A DNA stretch of 64,000 nucleotides from Duganella sp. sic0402 (GTDB taxonomy: Bacteria > Pseudomonadota > Gammaproteobacteria > Burkholderiales > Burkholderiaceae_D): the NCBI RefSeq assembly GCF_019219065.1, contig NZ_JAHUWK010000009.1, positions 124,001 to 188,000 on the forward strand, in the 5' to 3' direction. Of this stretch, positions 13,317 through 21,050 are shown piece after piece; position 1 is the first letter of the stretch; each line of letters begins with the position of its first letter. A program made the translations under genes and the position numbers. Under the pieces are notes generated by a model. It was given only the letters and a program-made list of their open reading frames with translations. It ran no database searches and was not told where the DNA came from.

Positions 13317-13634
13317 TTAAGCTGCGTGCTGCAACGCCCGCGCATTGCCCAGCATGATTTCTAAGCGGCGCACCTGCTCCGCCAACACTTCCTTGCCCAG
13401 CTCCGTCAGCGCGTACACCTTGCGCCGCTCCTCCTCCGCCACCTTGACGATCAGCGCCTGTTTTTCCAGCGTGCCGAACACGCCGTACAAGGTGCCTGGC
13501 CCCAGGGTGACGCTGCCGCCGCTCATCGCTTCCACCTTCTGCATGATGGCGTAGCCATGCATGGGCTGGGTCAACGCCAGCATCACGTAGAAAGTGGCTT
13601 CGGACAGCGGCAGATATTTCGCAAACTGATTCAT
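13317..13634 (-). CDS. PadR-family transcriptional regulator
   Basis: 105-residue winged-helix repressor of the PadR s2 type. The pattern YVMLALTQPMHGYAIMQKVE, then LGPGTLYGVFGTLEKQ and RKVYALTELGKEVL, is diagnostic. Start chosen at ATG 13634 (MNQFAKYLPL), because the family begins there and the longer frame crosses the promoter. It is the first gene of a pair with the DUF2812 protein. A perfect 19-bp palindrome sits between its promoter and start codon, so autorepression is likely. The effector is unknown. Confidence 0.93.
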   Translation of the reverse strand: MNQFAKYLPLSEATFYVMLALTQPMHGYAIMQKVEAMSGGSVTLGPGTLYGVFGTLEKQALIVKVAEEERRKVYALTELGKEVLAEQVRRLEIMLGNARALQHAA

Positions 13635-13648
13635 ATATCGCCTTTCGC

Positions 13649-13667
13649 TATATCGAGTCTCGATATA
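13649..13667. promoter_or_regulatory. Probable PadR operator
   Basis: TATATCGAG-T-CTCGATATA, a perfect inverted repeat with 9-bp arms and a 1-nt centre. It begins right behind the -10 hexamer of the padR promoter and covers the expected transcription start, the usual position for a repressor site. Assignment to PadR is inferred from location. Confidence 0.75.
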
Positions 13668-13668
13668 C

Positions 13669-13696
13669 ATAATACAGGGATTTTTTCCGCTGTCAA
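13669..13696 (-). promoter_or_regulatory. Sigma-70 promoter of padR-DUF2812
   Basis: On the minus strand a consensus -35 TTGACA (13696-13691) is followed, after 16 nt, by -10 TATTAT (13674-13669). The padR ATG is 35 nt downstream of the -10. Confidence 0.75.
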
Positions 13697-13760
13697 ATAC
13701 GCCGGGGGCACATTTCTTATAAAATGTCGCCATCTGATATTTCCATACAACGAGGCAGCT

Positions 13761-14078
13761 ATGAGCGACGTACAAACCTGGATCAAAGACACCGTGACCA
13801 ATACCCCTGTGGTGCTGTTCATGAAGGGCACCGCCCAGTTCCCACAATGCGGCTTCTCCGGCCGTGCCATCCAGATCCTGAAAGCGTGCGGCGTCGAGAA
13901 CATCGCTACCGTCAACGTGCTGGAAGATCCGGAAGTTCGCCAGGGCATCAAGGACTACTCGCAATGGCCAACCATTCCGCAGCTGTACGTGCGCGGTGAA
14001 TTCGTCGGCGGCTCGGACATCATGACCGAGATGTATGAGTCGGGCGAACTGAAAGCCCTGCTGGACAACAATGGCTGA
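13761..14078 (+). CDS. grxD: Monothiol glutaredoxin Grx4-type
   Basis: 105-residue monothiol glutaredoxin that holds and transfers 2Fe-2S clusters. The active site CGFS is seen in FPQCGFSGRAIQIL, and the glutathione-binding TVNVLEDPEVRQGIK, WPTIPQLYV and GGSDIMTEMYESGEL motifs are all present. Length and start match the E. coli protein closely. It is divergent from padR and its 3' end overlaps ubiX by 8 nt, suggesting translational coupling. Confidence 0.97.
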   Translation: MSDVQTWIKDTVTNTPVVLFMKGTAQFPQCGFSGRAIQILKACGVENIATVNVLEDPEVRQGIKDYSQWPTIPQLYVRGEFVGGSDIMTEMYESGELKALLDNNG

Positions 14079-14661
14079 TCGCCCGCGGCGGATTATTATC
14101 GCCATCACCGGCGCCACCGGCGCGGTGTATGGCGTGCGTCTGCTGCATCATTTACGCAACATCCCCGGCGTCGAAACCCATTTGCTGGTTTCCGACGCGG
14201 CCGTGCTGACCTTGCACCAGGAAACTGGCTTGCAGCGGCGCGCAGTGGAAGCACTGGCCCATGTGGTGCACAAGGTGCGCGACGTCGGCGCCTCGATCGC
14301 CAGTGGCTCATTCCAGAGCGACGGCATGGTGATCGCTCCCTGCTCGATGAAAACCCTGGCTTCAATCGCCCACGGCTTGTCCGATAACCTGATCGCGCGC
14401 GCCGCCGACGTGGTGCTCAAGGAGCGCCGCCGGCTGGTGCTGATGGTGAGGGAAACGCCGTTCAACCTGGCGCATCTGCGCAATATGACGGCGGTAACGG
14501 AAATGGGCGGGATCGTGTTCCCGCCGCTGCCGAGCTTTTATCACAAGCCAGCGAGTATTGATGAGATGGTGGATCACACCGTTGCGCGCGTGATCGACTT
14601 GTTCGGCATCGAACACGCACTGGCGCCGCGCTGGGCGGGCCTCAACAGCAATGAAGGCTAA
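14071..14661 (+). CDS. ubiX: Flavin prenyltransferase UbiX
   Basis: 196-residue UbiX/Pad1 protein. It makes prenylated FMN, the cofactor of the UbiD decarboxylase in ubiquinone synthesis. The FMN-binding GATGAVYGVRLL near the N-terminus, GSFQSDGMVIAPCSMKTLA and the signature RRLVLMVRETPFN plus the SFYHKP segment are clear. It overlaps grxD by 8 nt, so the two are probably co-translated. Confidence 0.96.
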   Translation: MADRPRRIIIAITGATGAVYGVRLLHHLRNIPGVETHLLVSDAAVLTLHQETGLQRRAVEALAHVVHKVRDVGASIASGSFQSDGMVIAPCSMKTLASIAHGLSDNLIARAADVVLKERRRLVLMVRETPFNLAHLRNMTAVTEMGGIVFPPLPSFYHKPASIDEMVDHTVARVIDLFGIEHALAPRWAGLNSNEG

Positions 14662-14670
14662 AGCCTGAGC

Positions 14671-14841
14671 TTAGCGCTTGTCGTAGTAAGAACTGCTGGC
14701 GCGCTTCAATTCCCTTGCTTCTTCCACCATACGACGTTGGGCGATACGTTTGCGCATCACTTCGGCATGCTGGGCGGCGCTCATGGGAGGGGCGGTCATC
14801 AAATCTTTCAGCTGGGCGGCATTGCTGTAATTGCTTTTCAT
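14671..14841 (-). CDS. Small conserved-looking hypothetical protein, basic
   Basis: 56 residues from ATG 14841 (MKSNYSNAAQLKDLM), predicted mostly helical, rich in Arg/Lys/Ala, with a basic centre (MRKRIAQRRMVEEARELKR). The longer reading from 14925 lacks coding character. It is convergent with ubiX (9 nt apart) and follows a probable terminator at 14939-14964. No family recognised; no function is proposed. Confidence 0.6.
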   Translation of the reverse strand: MKSNYSNAAQLKDLMTAPPMSAAQHAEVMRKRIAQRRMVEEARELKRASSSYYDKR

Positions 14842-14938
14842 TAAACGGCTCAAAGCGTGACTCCCCGAAAAGTAGGCTCTACCTATTGTGCCTGAAATCC
14901 GTGTCGAAACTATGACAATTCGCAAAGGTGGCGAAAAT

Positions 14939-14964
14939 AAAAAGGGCGCCGCCAGCGCGCGCCC
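14939..14964 (-). terminator. Probable terminator behind the HTH regulator
   Basis: On the minus strand GGGCGC ... GCGCCC (14964-14944) is followed by TTTTTATTTT. It lies about 105 bases behind the stop codon of the HTH gene and before the small gene. Confidence 0.6.
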
Positions 14965-14989
14965 AATGCCGAAGAAAAACCGGCGGAAG

Positions 14990-15005
14990 ATGAAACCTGT
15001 TTCAT
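14990..15005. other. Palindrome in the HTH gene 3' region
   Basis: ATGAAAC-CT-GTTTCAT, 7-bp arms and 2-nt spacer, between the HTH gene stop and its terminator. The surrounding 14965-15069 holds no gene. The site may be an operator or an RNA hairpin; function unknown. Confidence 0.35.
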
Positions 15006-15069
15006 ATCACTAAAGGACGATCCCCATTCAGACCGGTTAACATCTTTCGGTAGTACTACTTAAAAATGA

Positions 15070-15477
15070 CTACTTTTGGTAATTTACCCGCACCAGCATG
15101 CGGATAAATTCCCGCGCAATCTGGCGGTGATGCTCGTCCAGGCGCTGCAAATCCGCGATCAGCTTGACGTCGGCCGATTCGAAGCGCGACAGCGCGCCAC
15201 TGTTGTCCCCCGCCGGCGCGCCTTCCTCCGGGCCGCCAAAGCGCAGCCACTCCGCAGGCACGCCCAGCCATTGCGCGATCATGCGCAGCTTCTCCTGGGT
15301 CGGAATTGCCTCTCCCACCAGCCATTTACGGGCCGCATGCACGGTAATCGGCCGTCCGTCGAAACGGATGTTGAATTCACGCGCCAGCCGGGTCGGGCTG
15401 TCGGGCGAATAGTGGGCATTTTTTAGAGCCTGTTGGAGTCGCTGGCTAAAGCTTTCGCGTTCATTAGAAGAATTCAT
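15070..15477 (-). CDS. HTH (XRE/phage-repressor-like) DNA-binding protein
   Basis: 135 residues. Residues about 10-80 resemble a lambda-repressor-type helix-turn-helix domain: FSQRLQQALKN, then TRLAREFNIRF, ITVHAARKWLVGEAIPT and LRMIAQWLGVPAEWLRFG. The rest (LSRFESADVKLIADLQRLDEHHRQIAREFIRMLV) is a short helical tail that may mediate dimerisation. No sensor domain or partner gene is next to it. Target genes are unknown. Divergent from liuR with about 306 bases between the starts. Confidence 0.8.
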   Translation of the reverse strand: MNSSNERESFSQRLQQALKNAHYSPDSPTRLAREFNIRFDGRPITVHAARKWLVGEAIPTQEKLRMIAQWLGVPAEWLRFGGPEEGAPAGDNSGALSRFESADVKLIADLQRLDEHHRQIAREFIRMLVRVNYQK

Positions 15478-15783
15478 AATTGCACTATTTCACGTTGCGT
15501 CATGAAAGTCAGTCTCTGCAGAGTTTGCCGCAACCGTAACATCAAGATATGCATTAATTGACATTCTATCTGTTACAGGCAACAAGGTCAGAGAAATATT
15601 CGGGCAAATTTTATTTGGTCAACCACCCCGTTCGTGGCAATGATCCTGCTCGGTGGCTCACCTAGTCGCACGATACCATTCCGCATCGATCCGGTCACCA
15701 ATTGCCAATAACTCTGCGTTAGTTCGGTGTTTTTCGCGCTACAATGCATTGACGTTGACGTAAACGGAAACCATTTAAAAACC
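15478..15783. other. Intergenic region between the HTH gene and liuR
   Basis: 306 bases without a convincing gene and clearly more AT-rich than its neighbours. The liuR end contains a -10-like TACAAT (15740-15745) and a LiuR-type palindrome just downstream. No RNA gene or repeat recognised in the remainder. Confidence 0.7.
15750..15769. promoter_or_regulatory. LiuR-type operator in front of liuR
   Basis: TGACGTTGACGTAAACGGAA; the core CGTTGACGTAAACG is palindromic apart from one position pair. It lies just behind TACAAT (15740-15745) and 14 nt before the liuR ATG, consistent with autoregulation. It shares the CGTTnACGTnAACG core with sites at 16183 and 40791. Confidence 0.7.
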
Positions 15784-16173
15784 ATGTCCACCTACACTAT
15801 TACCGAACTGGCGCGTGAATTCGACATCACCGCCCGCGCCATCCGTTTTTATGAAGACCAAGGCTTGCTCAGCCCGTCGCGCGAAGGCGCTGGCGGCCGC
15901 AACCGCGTCTACACGCCGCGCGACCGCACCCGCCTCAAACTGACCCTGCGCGGCAAGCGCCTGGGCCTGTCGCTGGCCGAAATCAAAAGCCTGGTCGATA
16001 TGTACGAAACACCCAAGGATTCGGTGGCGCAGATGCACCGCTTCCTGAACGTGCTGTCGCAGCACCGCGAGACGCTGGAACAACAGCGCGAAGACATCGA
16101 AATGTCGCTGGCCGAAATCCAGGCACATGAAGATGACTGCAAACGCCTGCTGGAAGCACAGCCGGCTGCCTGA
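15784..16173 (+). CDS. liuR: MerR-family regulator of leucine/isovalerate catabolism
   Basis: 129-residue MerR-family protein: ITELAREFDITARAIRFYEDQGLLSPSR is the helix-turn-helix/wing, followed by a dimerising coiled coil (about 80-120). No metal-binding cysteines of the CueR/ZntR type are present. The name rests on position directly upstream of isovaleryl-CoA dehydrogenase and on three palindromes of LiuR type in front of liuR, liuA and liuB. LiuR proteins control branched-chain amino acid catabolism in proteobacteria; the effector is probably an acyl-CoA intermediate (inference). Confidence 0.88.
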   Translation: MSTYTITELAREFDITARAIRFYEDQGLLSPSREGAGGRNRVYTPRDRTRLKLTLRGKRLGLSLAEIKSLVDMYETPKDSVAQMHRFLNVLSQHRETLEQQREDIEMSLAEIQAHEDDCKRLLEAQPAA

Positions 16174-16182
16174 CGCGTCACT

Positions 16183-16202
16183 TGACGTTTACGTTAACGT
16201 CA
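16183..16202. promoter_or_regulatory. LiuR-type operator overlapping the liuA -35 box
   Basis: TGACGTTTACGTTAACGTCA, 20 bp, palindromic except for one pair of central positions. It covers the -35 element (TTTACG 16188-16193) of a promoter whose -10 is TATCAT at 16211-16216 (17-nt spacer). The liuA ATG is at 16252. Confidence 0.82.
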
Positions 16203-16216
16203 CATCGGCGTATCAT
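16188..16216 (+). promoter_or_regulatory. Probable liuA promoter
   Basis: -35 TTTACG, 17-nt spacer, -10 TATCAT, 35 nt before the start codon. The -35 lies inside the LiuR operator, so LiuR binding would block or reshape polymerase access. Confidence 0.6.
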
Positions 16217-16251
16217 GGCCGCTCCAGCTCCAATACAAAATAGAGGAAGAC

Positions 16252-17436
16252 ATGCTCCATCTCCCAGGCCTGACCTTTGACCATGGCGAGGATATCGCCG
16301 CGCTGCGCGAAGCCGTGCAGCAGTTCGCCGCCGCCGAGATCGCCCCGCGCGCAGCCGAAATCGACCGCAGCGACCAGTTCCCGATGGACCTGTGGCGGAA
16401 GATGGGCGAGCTGGGCGTGCTCGGCATCACCGCGCCGGAAGAATACGGCGGCGCCAATATGGGCTACCTGGCCCACATCGTGGCGATGGAGGAAATCTCG
16501 CGCGCCTCGGCCTCGGTCGGCTTGTCCTATGGTGCCCACTCCAATCTGTGCGTCAACCAGATCAAGCGCAACGGCAGCGAAGAACAAAAGAAAAAATACC
16601 TGCCCAAGCTGATTTCCGGCGAACATATCGGCGCACTGGCGATGTCCGAGCCGAACGCCGGCTCCGACGTGGTCAGCATGAAGCTGCGCGCCGACCTGAA
16701 GGGCGACCGCTACGTCCTCAACGGCACCAAGATGTGGATCACCAACGGTCCGGACGCCGACACGCTGGTGGTCTACGCCAAGACCGACCTGGAAGCCGGG
16801 CCGCGCGGCATGACCGCCTTCCTGATCGAGAAAGGCTACAAGGGCTTTTCGATCGCGCAAAAACTGGACAAGCTGGGCATGCGCGGCTCGCACACCGGCG
16901 AGCTGGTGTTTGAAGATTGCGAGGTACCGCTGGAAAACGTGCTGGGCGGCGTCGGCAAGGGCGTCAATGTGCTGATGTCCGGCCTGGACTTCGAACGCAC
17001 CGTGCTGTCCGGCGGACCACTGGGCATCATGCAGGCGTGCATGGACGTGGTGGTGCCTTACATCCACGACCGCAAGCAGTTCGGCCAGGCCATCGGCGAG
17101 TTCCAGCTGATGCAGGGCAAAATCGCCGATATGTACTCGACCATGATGGCCTCCAAGGCCTATGTGTATGCCGTCGGCCAGGCCTGCGACCGCGCCGCCA
17201 CGCCCGAGCAGGTGCGCAACCTGCGCAAGGACGCTGCCGGCGCCATCCTCTACAGTGCCGAGAAAGCCACCTGGATGGCCGGCGAAGCGATCCAGACGCT
17301 GGGCGGCAACGGCTACATCAATGAATACCCGGTCGGCCGTTTGTGGCGCGACGCCAAGCTGTATGAGATTGGCGCCGGTACCAGCGAAATCCGTCGCATG
17401 CTGATCGGCCGTGAACTGTTCGCGGAAACGCTTTAA
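16252..17436 (+). CDS. liuA: Isovaleryl-CoA dehydrogenase
   Basis: 394-residue acyl-CoA dehydrogenase; oxidises isovaleryl-CoA to 3-methylcrotonyl-CoA in leucine degradation. FAD-contacting segments (AMSEPNAGSDVVSMK, MWITNGPDADTLVVYAKT) are present. The specificity features of the isovaleryl type are visible: the catalytic glutamate lies in GLDFERTVLSGGPLG, whereas the position used as base in short/medium-chain enzymes reads GAGTSEIRR instead of YEGT. Good ribosome binding site (AGAGGAAG) before ATG 16252. First gene of a four-gene operon behind the LiuR operator. Confidence 0.95.
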   Translation: MLHLPGLTFDHGEDIAALREAVQQFAAAEIAPRAAEIDRSDQFPMDLWRKMGELGVLGITAPEEYGGANMGYLAHIVAMEEISRASASVGLSYGAHSNLCVNQIKRNGSEEQKKKYLPKLISGEHIGALAMSEPNAGSDVVSMKLRADLKGDRYVLNGTKMWITNGPDADTLVVYAKTDLEAGPRGMTAFLIEKGYKGFSIAQKLDKLGMRGSHTGELVFEDCEVPLENVLGGVGKGVNVLMSGLDFERTVLSGGPLGIMQACMDVVVPYIHDRKQFGQAIGEFQLMQGKIADMYSTMMASKAYVYAVGQACDRAATPEQVRNLRKDAAGAILYSAEKATWMAGEAIQTLGGNGYINEYPVGRLWRDAKLYEIGAGTSEIRRMLIGRELFAETL

Positions 17437-17451
17437 TTTGGAGATTTGAGT

Positions 17452-18651
17452 ATGAACGATCCTATCGTCATCGTGGGCGCGGCCCGCACCCCCATGGGCG
17501 CCTTCCAGGGCGACTTTTCCGGCAAGGCCGCACACGACCTGGGCGCAGTGGCGATCCAGGCCGCCGTCGAGCGCTCCGGCATCGACGGCAAGCTGGTCGA
17601 ACACGTCTACTTCGGCAACTGCCTGATGGCGGGCCAGGGCCAGGCGCCGGCCCGCCAGGCACTGCTGAAAGCCGGCTTGCCGGCGTCCACCGGCGCGGTC
17701 ACGCTGTCCAAGATGTGCGGCTCGGCGATGCAGGCGGCGATCTTCGCGCACGACCAACTGGTGGCCGGCAGCGCCGACGTGGTGATTGCGGGCGGCATGG
17801 AGTCGATGACCAACGCGCCTTACCTGATTCCGAAAGCGCGCGGCGGCTACCGCATCGGCCACGGCATGATGTTCGACCACATGATGTACGACGGACTGGA
17901 AGACGCCTACTCGCGTAACGAGAAAACCGGCGAAGGCCGCTCGATGGGCACCTTTGCCGAAGAGTGCTCGGCCAAGTACGAGTTCACCCGCGAAGCGCAG
18001 GACAACTTCGCCATCGAATCGGTGAAGCGCGCGCAGCTTGCCACCAACGAAGGCTACTTCAAGTGGGAGATCGCGCCGGTCACCGTGACCTCGCGCGCCG
18101 GCGACAGCGTCATCGACAAGGATGAAGGCCCGCTGAAAGCCAAAGTGGAAAAAATCCCGACGCTGCGCGCGGCGTTCAAGAAAGACGGCACCATCACCGC
18201 CGCCTCGTCGTCGTCGATCAATGACGGTGCAGCCGCGCTGGTGATGATGCGCGAATCGAAAGCGAAAGCGCTGGGCCTGACGCCGATTGCGCGCATCCAC
18301 GGCCATGCCACCTTTGCGCAGGAACCCAACCTGTTCACCACCGCACCAATCGGCGCCATCGAAAAGCTGTACAAGAAAACCGGCTGGGGCAGCAAGGACG
18401 TTGACCTGTTCGAGATCAACGAAGCCTTTGCGGCCGTGCCGATGGCAGCCATGCGCGACCTCGACATCCCGCACAGCAAGGTCAACATCCACGGCGGCGC
18501 TTGCGCGCTGGGCCATCCTATCGGCGCATCCGGCGCGCGCATCATCGTCACGCTGCTGGGTGCTCTGAAACGCACCGGCGGCAAGAAGGGCGTGGCGGCG
18601 CTGTGCATCGGCGGCGGCGAAGCGACCGCGATGGCAGTGGAGCTGGTGTAA
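17452..18651 (+). CDS. Acetyl-CoA C-acetyltransferase (thiolase)
   Basis: 399-residue thiolase. The acylated cysteine is in LSKMCGSAMQAA near residue 89, the histidine in NEAFAAVPMAA and the second cysteine in NIHGGACALGHPIGASGAR plus CIGGGEATAM. Such enzymes split acetoacetyl-CoA, the product reached from leucine after acetoacetate activation, or act in beta-oxidation. Start chosen at ATG 17452 with GGAG upstream; an in-frame TTG two codons earlier is less likely. It follows liuA by 15 nt and its stop overlaps the start of the SDR gene. Confidence 0.93.
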   Translation: MNDPIVIVGAARTPMGAFQGDFSGKAAHDLGAVAIQAAVERSGIDGKLVEHVYFGNCLMAGQGQAPARQALLKAGLPASTGAVTLSKMCGSAMQAAIFAHDQLVAGSADVVIAGGMESMTNAPYLIPKARGGYRIGHGMMFDHMMYDGLEDAYSRNEKTGEGRSMGTFAEECSAKYEFTREAQDNFAIESVKRAQLATNEGYFKWEIAPVTVTSRAGDSVIDKDEGPLKAKVEKIPTLRAAFKKDGTITAASSSSINDGAAALVMMRESKAKALGLTPIARIHGHATFAQEPNLFTTAPIGAIEKLYKKTGWGSKDVDLFEINEAFAAVPMAAMRDLDIPHSKVNIHGGACALGHPIGASGARIIVTLLGALKRTGGKKGVAALCIGGGEATAMAVELV

Positions 18652-19319
18652 TGGCGACAGCATTGATCATCGGCGCATCGCGCGGCATCGGCCTGGAACT
18701 GGTCAAGCAGTATCGCCAGGATGGCTGGCGCGTGATCGCCACGGCACGCAAGCAGGAAGACTGCGACGCGCTGGCGGCGCTGGGCGCCGAACCGCACAAG
18801 CTGGACGTGAACAACGTGGAAGCGGTGGCCGGCATCGGCTGGAAGCTGGATGGCGAAGAGCTGGATGTGGCCATCCTCAACGCCGGCGTGTACGGACCGC
18901 GTCACGACGGCTTCCCGACCGAGATCGAATTCAACGCGGTCATGCACACCAATGTGCTGGCGGCGATGCGGCTGCTGCCGGTCATCGCGCCGCTGGTCGG
19001 CGAGGCGAAGGGCAAGCTGGCGGTGCTGTCATCGCGCATGGGATCGTTGAGCGAACGCAGCGCGCCACATGGTTCGCTGTACCGCGCCAGCAAGGCGGCG
19101 CTGAATTCGGTGCTGCTGGATACTGCGCTGGCGCACGGCAAGCAGGGCGTCACCTGCGTGGCTTTCCATCCAGGCTGGGTCAAGACCGACATGGGCGGCG
19201 AGGGCGCCGACATCACGGTAGAACAAAGCGCCAGCGGCATCCGCGCCACGCTGGCCGGCTTGTCGGCATCCGAAACCGCTGTCTACCGCAACTACGACGG
19301 CACGGAAATCGGCTGGTAA
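18651..19319 (+). CDS. Short-chain dehydrogenase/reductase
   Basis: 222-residue SDR. The nucleotide-binding GASRGIG is at the N-terminus, LNAGVYG corresponds to the NNAG motif and the catalytic YRASK is near residue 144, with an upstream serine in AVLSSRMGS. Its ATG overlaps the thiolase stop codon (TAATG). Substrate is not identifiable; the position suggests a role in acyl or keto intermediates of the pathway, but housekeeping redox functions are also possible. Confidence 0.85.
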   Translation: MATALIIGASRGIGLELVKQYRQDGWRVIATARKQEDCDALAALGAEPHKLDVNNVEAVAGIGWKLDGEELDVAILNAGVYGPRHDGFPTEIEFNAVMHTNVLAAMRLLPVIAPLVGEAKGKLAVLSSRMGSLSERSAPHGSLYRASKAALNSVLLDTALAHGKQGVTCVAFHPGWVKTDMGGEGADITVEQSASGIRATLAGLSASETAVYRNYDGTEIGW

Positions 19320-19340
19320 AACGATACAACGAGACAAACA

Positions 19341-20468
19341 ATGCTACTGAGCCAGGAACATGAAATGATCCGCGACGCCTTGCGCACTTTCGCGCAAGAG
19401 CGTCTCGCCCCCAACGCCGCCCGCTGGGACAAGGAACACCACTTCCCGCAGGCGGAGCTGAAGGAACTGGCGGCACTCGGCGCCTTCGGCGTCGCCGTGC
19501 CCGAGGAACTGGGCGGCGCCGGCATGGATTACGTTTCGCTGGCTTTGGTATTGGAAGAAATCGCAGCAGGCGACGGCGGCACATCCACCATCATCTCCGT
19601 CAACAACTGCCCGGTGTGCAGCATCGCCATGATGTACGCCAATCCGCAGCAAAAAGAACAATGGCTGCGGCCACTGGCGCAAGGCGACATGCTGGGCGCC
19701 TTTTGCCTGACCGAACCGCACACCGGTAGCGACGCCGCCGCGCTGCGCACCACCGCCACCCGCGACGGCGCTCACTATGTGCTGAACGGCGTCAAACAGT
19801 TCATCACCAGCGGCAAGCATGCGGATGTGGCCATCGTCATGGCCGTCACCGACAAGGCCGCTGGCAAAAAGGGCATCAGCGCCTTCTGGGTGCCCACCTC
19901 CACGCCTGGCTACATCGTCGCCGGCATCGAGCAGAAAATGGGCCAGCACTCTTCCGACACCGCACAGATCGTGTTTGAGAACTGCCGCGTCCCGGCGGAA
20001 AACCTGATCGGTGAGGAAGGCCAGGGCTACAAGATTGCCTTGTCCGGACTGGAGGGCGGCCGCATCGGCATCGCTTCGCAATCGGTCGGCATGGCGCGCT
20101 CCGCATATGAGGCGGCGCTGAGCTATGCGAAGGAACGCGAAAGCTTCGGCAAGCCGATTTTCGAACACCAATCCGTACAATTCAAGCTGGCGGAAATGGC
20201 GATGCAAATCGAAGCCGCGCGCCAGCTGATCCTGCACGCCGCCGCCATGAAAGACGCCGGCCAGCCCTGCCTGAAAGAAGCCGCGATGGCCAAGCTGTTC
20301 GCCTCCGAGATGGCCGAAAAAGTCTGCTCCGACGCGATCCAGATCCACGGCGGCTACGGCTACGTCAGCGACTTCCCGGTAGAACGCATCTACCGCGACG
20401 CCCGCGTATGCCAAATCTACGAAGGCACCAGCGACATCCAGAAAATCCTGATCGCCCGCGCCCTCTAA
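19341..20468 (+). CDS. Acyl-CoA dehydrogenase, short-chain/butyryl type
   Basis: 375-residue acyl-CoA dehydrogenase. FAD segments (FCLTEPHTGSDAAALRT, KQFITSGKHADVAIVMAVTD) are clear, and the catalytic glutamate occurs in the classical place (QIYEGTSDIQKILIAR). This separates it from the isovaleryl-type paralogue at 16252 and fits oxidation of butyryl-, isobutyryl- or 2-methylbutyryl-CoA. Last gene of the first LiuR operon. Its stop overlaps the convergent flavin reductase gene by 4 nt. Confidence 0.9.
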   Translation: MLLSQEHEMIRDALRTFAQERLAPNAARWDKEHHFPQAELKELAALGAFGVAVPEELGGAGMDYVSLALVLEEIAAGDGGTSTIISVNNCPVCSIAMMYANPQQKEQWLRPLAQGDMLGAFCLTEPHTGSDAAALRTTATRDGAHYVLNGVKQFITSGKHADVAIVMAVTDKAAGKKGISAFWVPTSTPGYIVAGIEQKMGQHSSDTAQIVFENCRVPAENLIGEEGQGYKIALSGLEGGRIGIASQSVGMARSAYEAALSYAKERESFGKPIFEHQSVQFKLAEMAMQIEAARQLILHAAAMKDAGQPCLKEAAMAKLFASEMAEKVCSDAIQIHGGYGYVSDFPVERIYRDARVCQIYEGTSDIQKILIARAL

Positions 20469-21040
20469 GTTTTAGCGACGACCGCCTCGCCGATGGCGTA
20501 GAAATTGCCGCCGGCGATGTAGTGTAGGCTGCGCCATTGCGGGTCGGCTTTTTCGAATGCCCAGTGGCCGTTCTGGAATACGCGTTCGTCCGCGTACGCC
20601 GCCACCACTTCGCCGATGAACAGATCGTAAACCTGTTCGTTGCGCGGCTCCGGCAGCACCTTGCAGATCAGCCAGGCCGATGAGCCGGCCACCAGCGGCG
20701 CGTCGTAGCCATCCACACGGAACAGCTGCACGCCGGCCTTGGCCAGCTTGTCCGGCGCATCGTTCGCGCTGATGTGGCCTACCTCGTAGGTCAGCTGCAG
20801 CTGCGCCATATTCGGCACCTGCAGCACAAAATATCCGCTCTTCTCCACCAGCGGGCGCGTGGCAGTGGCCTTGTCCAGTACCAGCGTCACCTTCGGCGGC
20901 GCGAAGTCCAGCGCGCACGACCATGCGGCCGACATCACATTCTCCACGCCCGCATGGCTGGCCGATACCAGCACTGTCGGTCCATGATTCAGTAAACGAT
21001 ACGCCTTTGCCAGCTCCACCGGCTTGATATGCTGATCCAA
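20465..21040 (-). CDS. Flavin reductase-like (FMN-binding split barrel) protein
   Basis: 191 residues of the flavin reductase-like domain family. The segments YRLLNHGPTVLVSASHAGVENVMSAAWSCALDF and FVLQVPNMAQLQLTYEVGH match the FMN-binding split barrel. The start is TTG at 21040, placed 6 nt behind AGGAG; the first ATG in frame would remove conserved residues. It lies 10 nt downstream of the signal peptidase gene and so ends the ars-containing unit. The substrate is unknown. Confidence 0.85.
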   Translation of the reverse strand: MDQHIKPVELAKAYRLLNHGPTVLVSASHAGVENVMSAAWSCALDFAPPKVTLVLDKATATRPLVEKSGYFVLQVPNMAQLQLTYEVGHISANDAPDKLAKAGVQLFRVDGYDAPLVAGSSAWLICKVLPEPRNEQVYDLFIGEVVAAYADERVFQNGHWAFEKADPQWRSLHYIAGGNFYAIGEAVVAKT

Positions 21041-21050
21041 TTCCTGCTCC

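Noticed and set aside
16213..18663. 816-codon minus-strand frame opposite liuA and the thiolase
   Set aside because: Antisense shadow across two intact genes.
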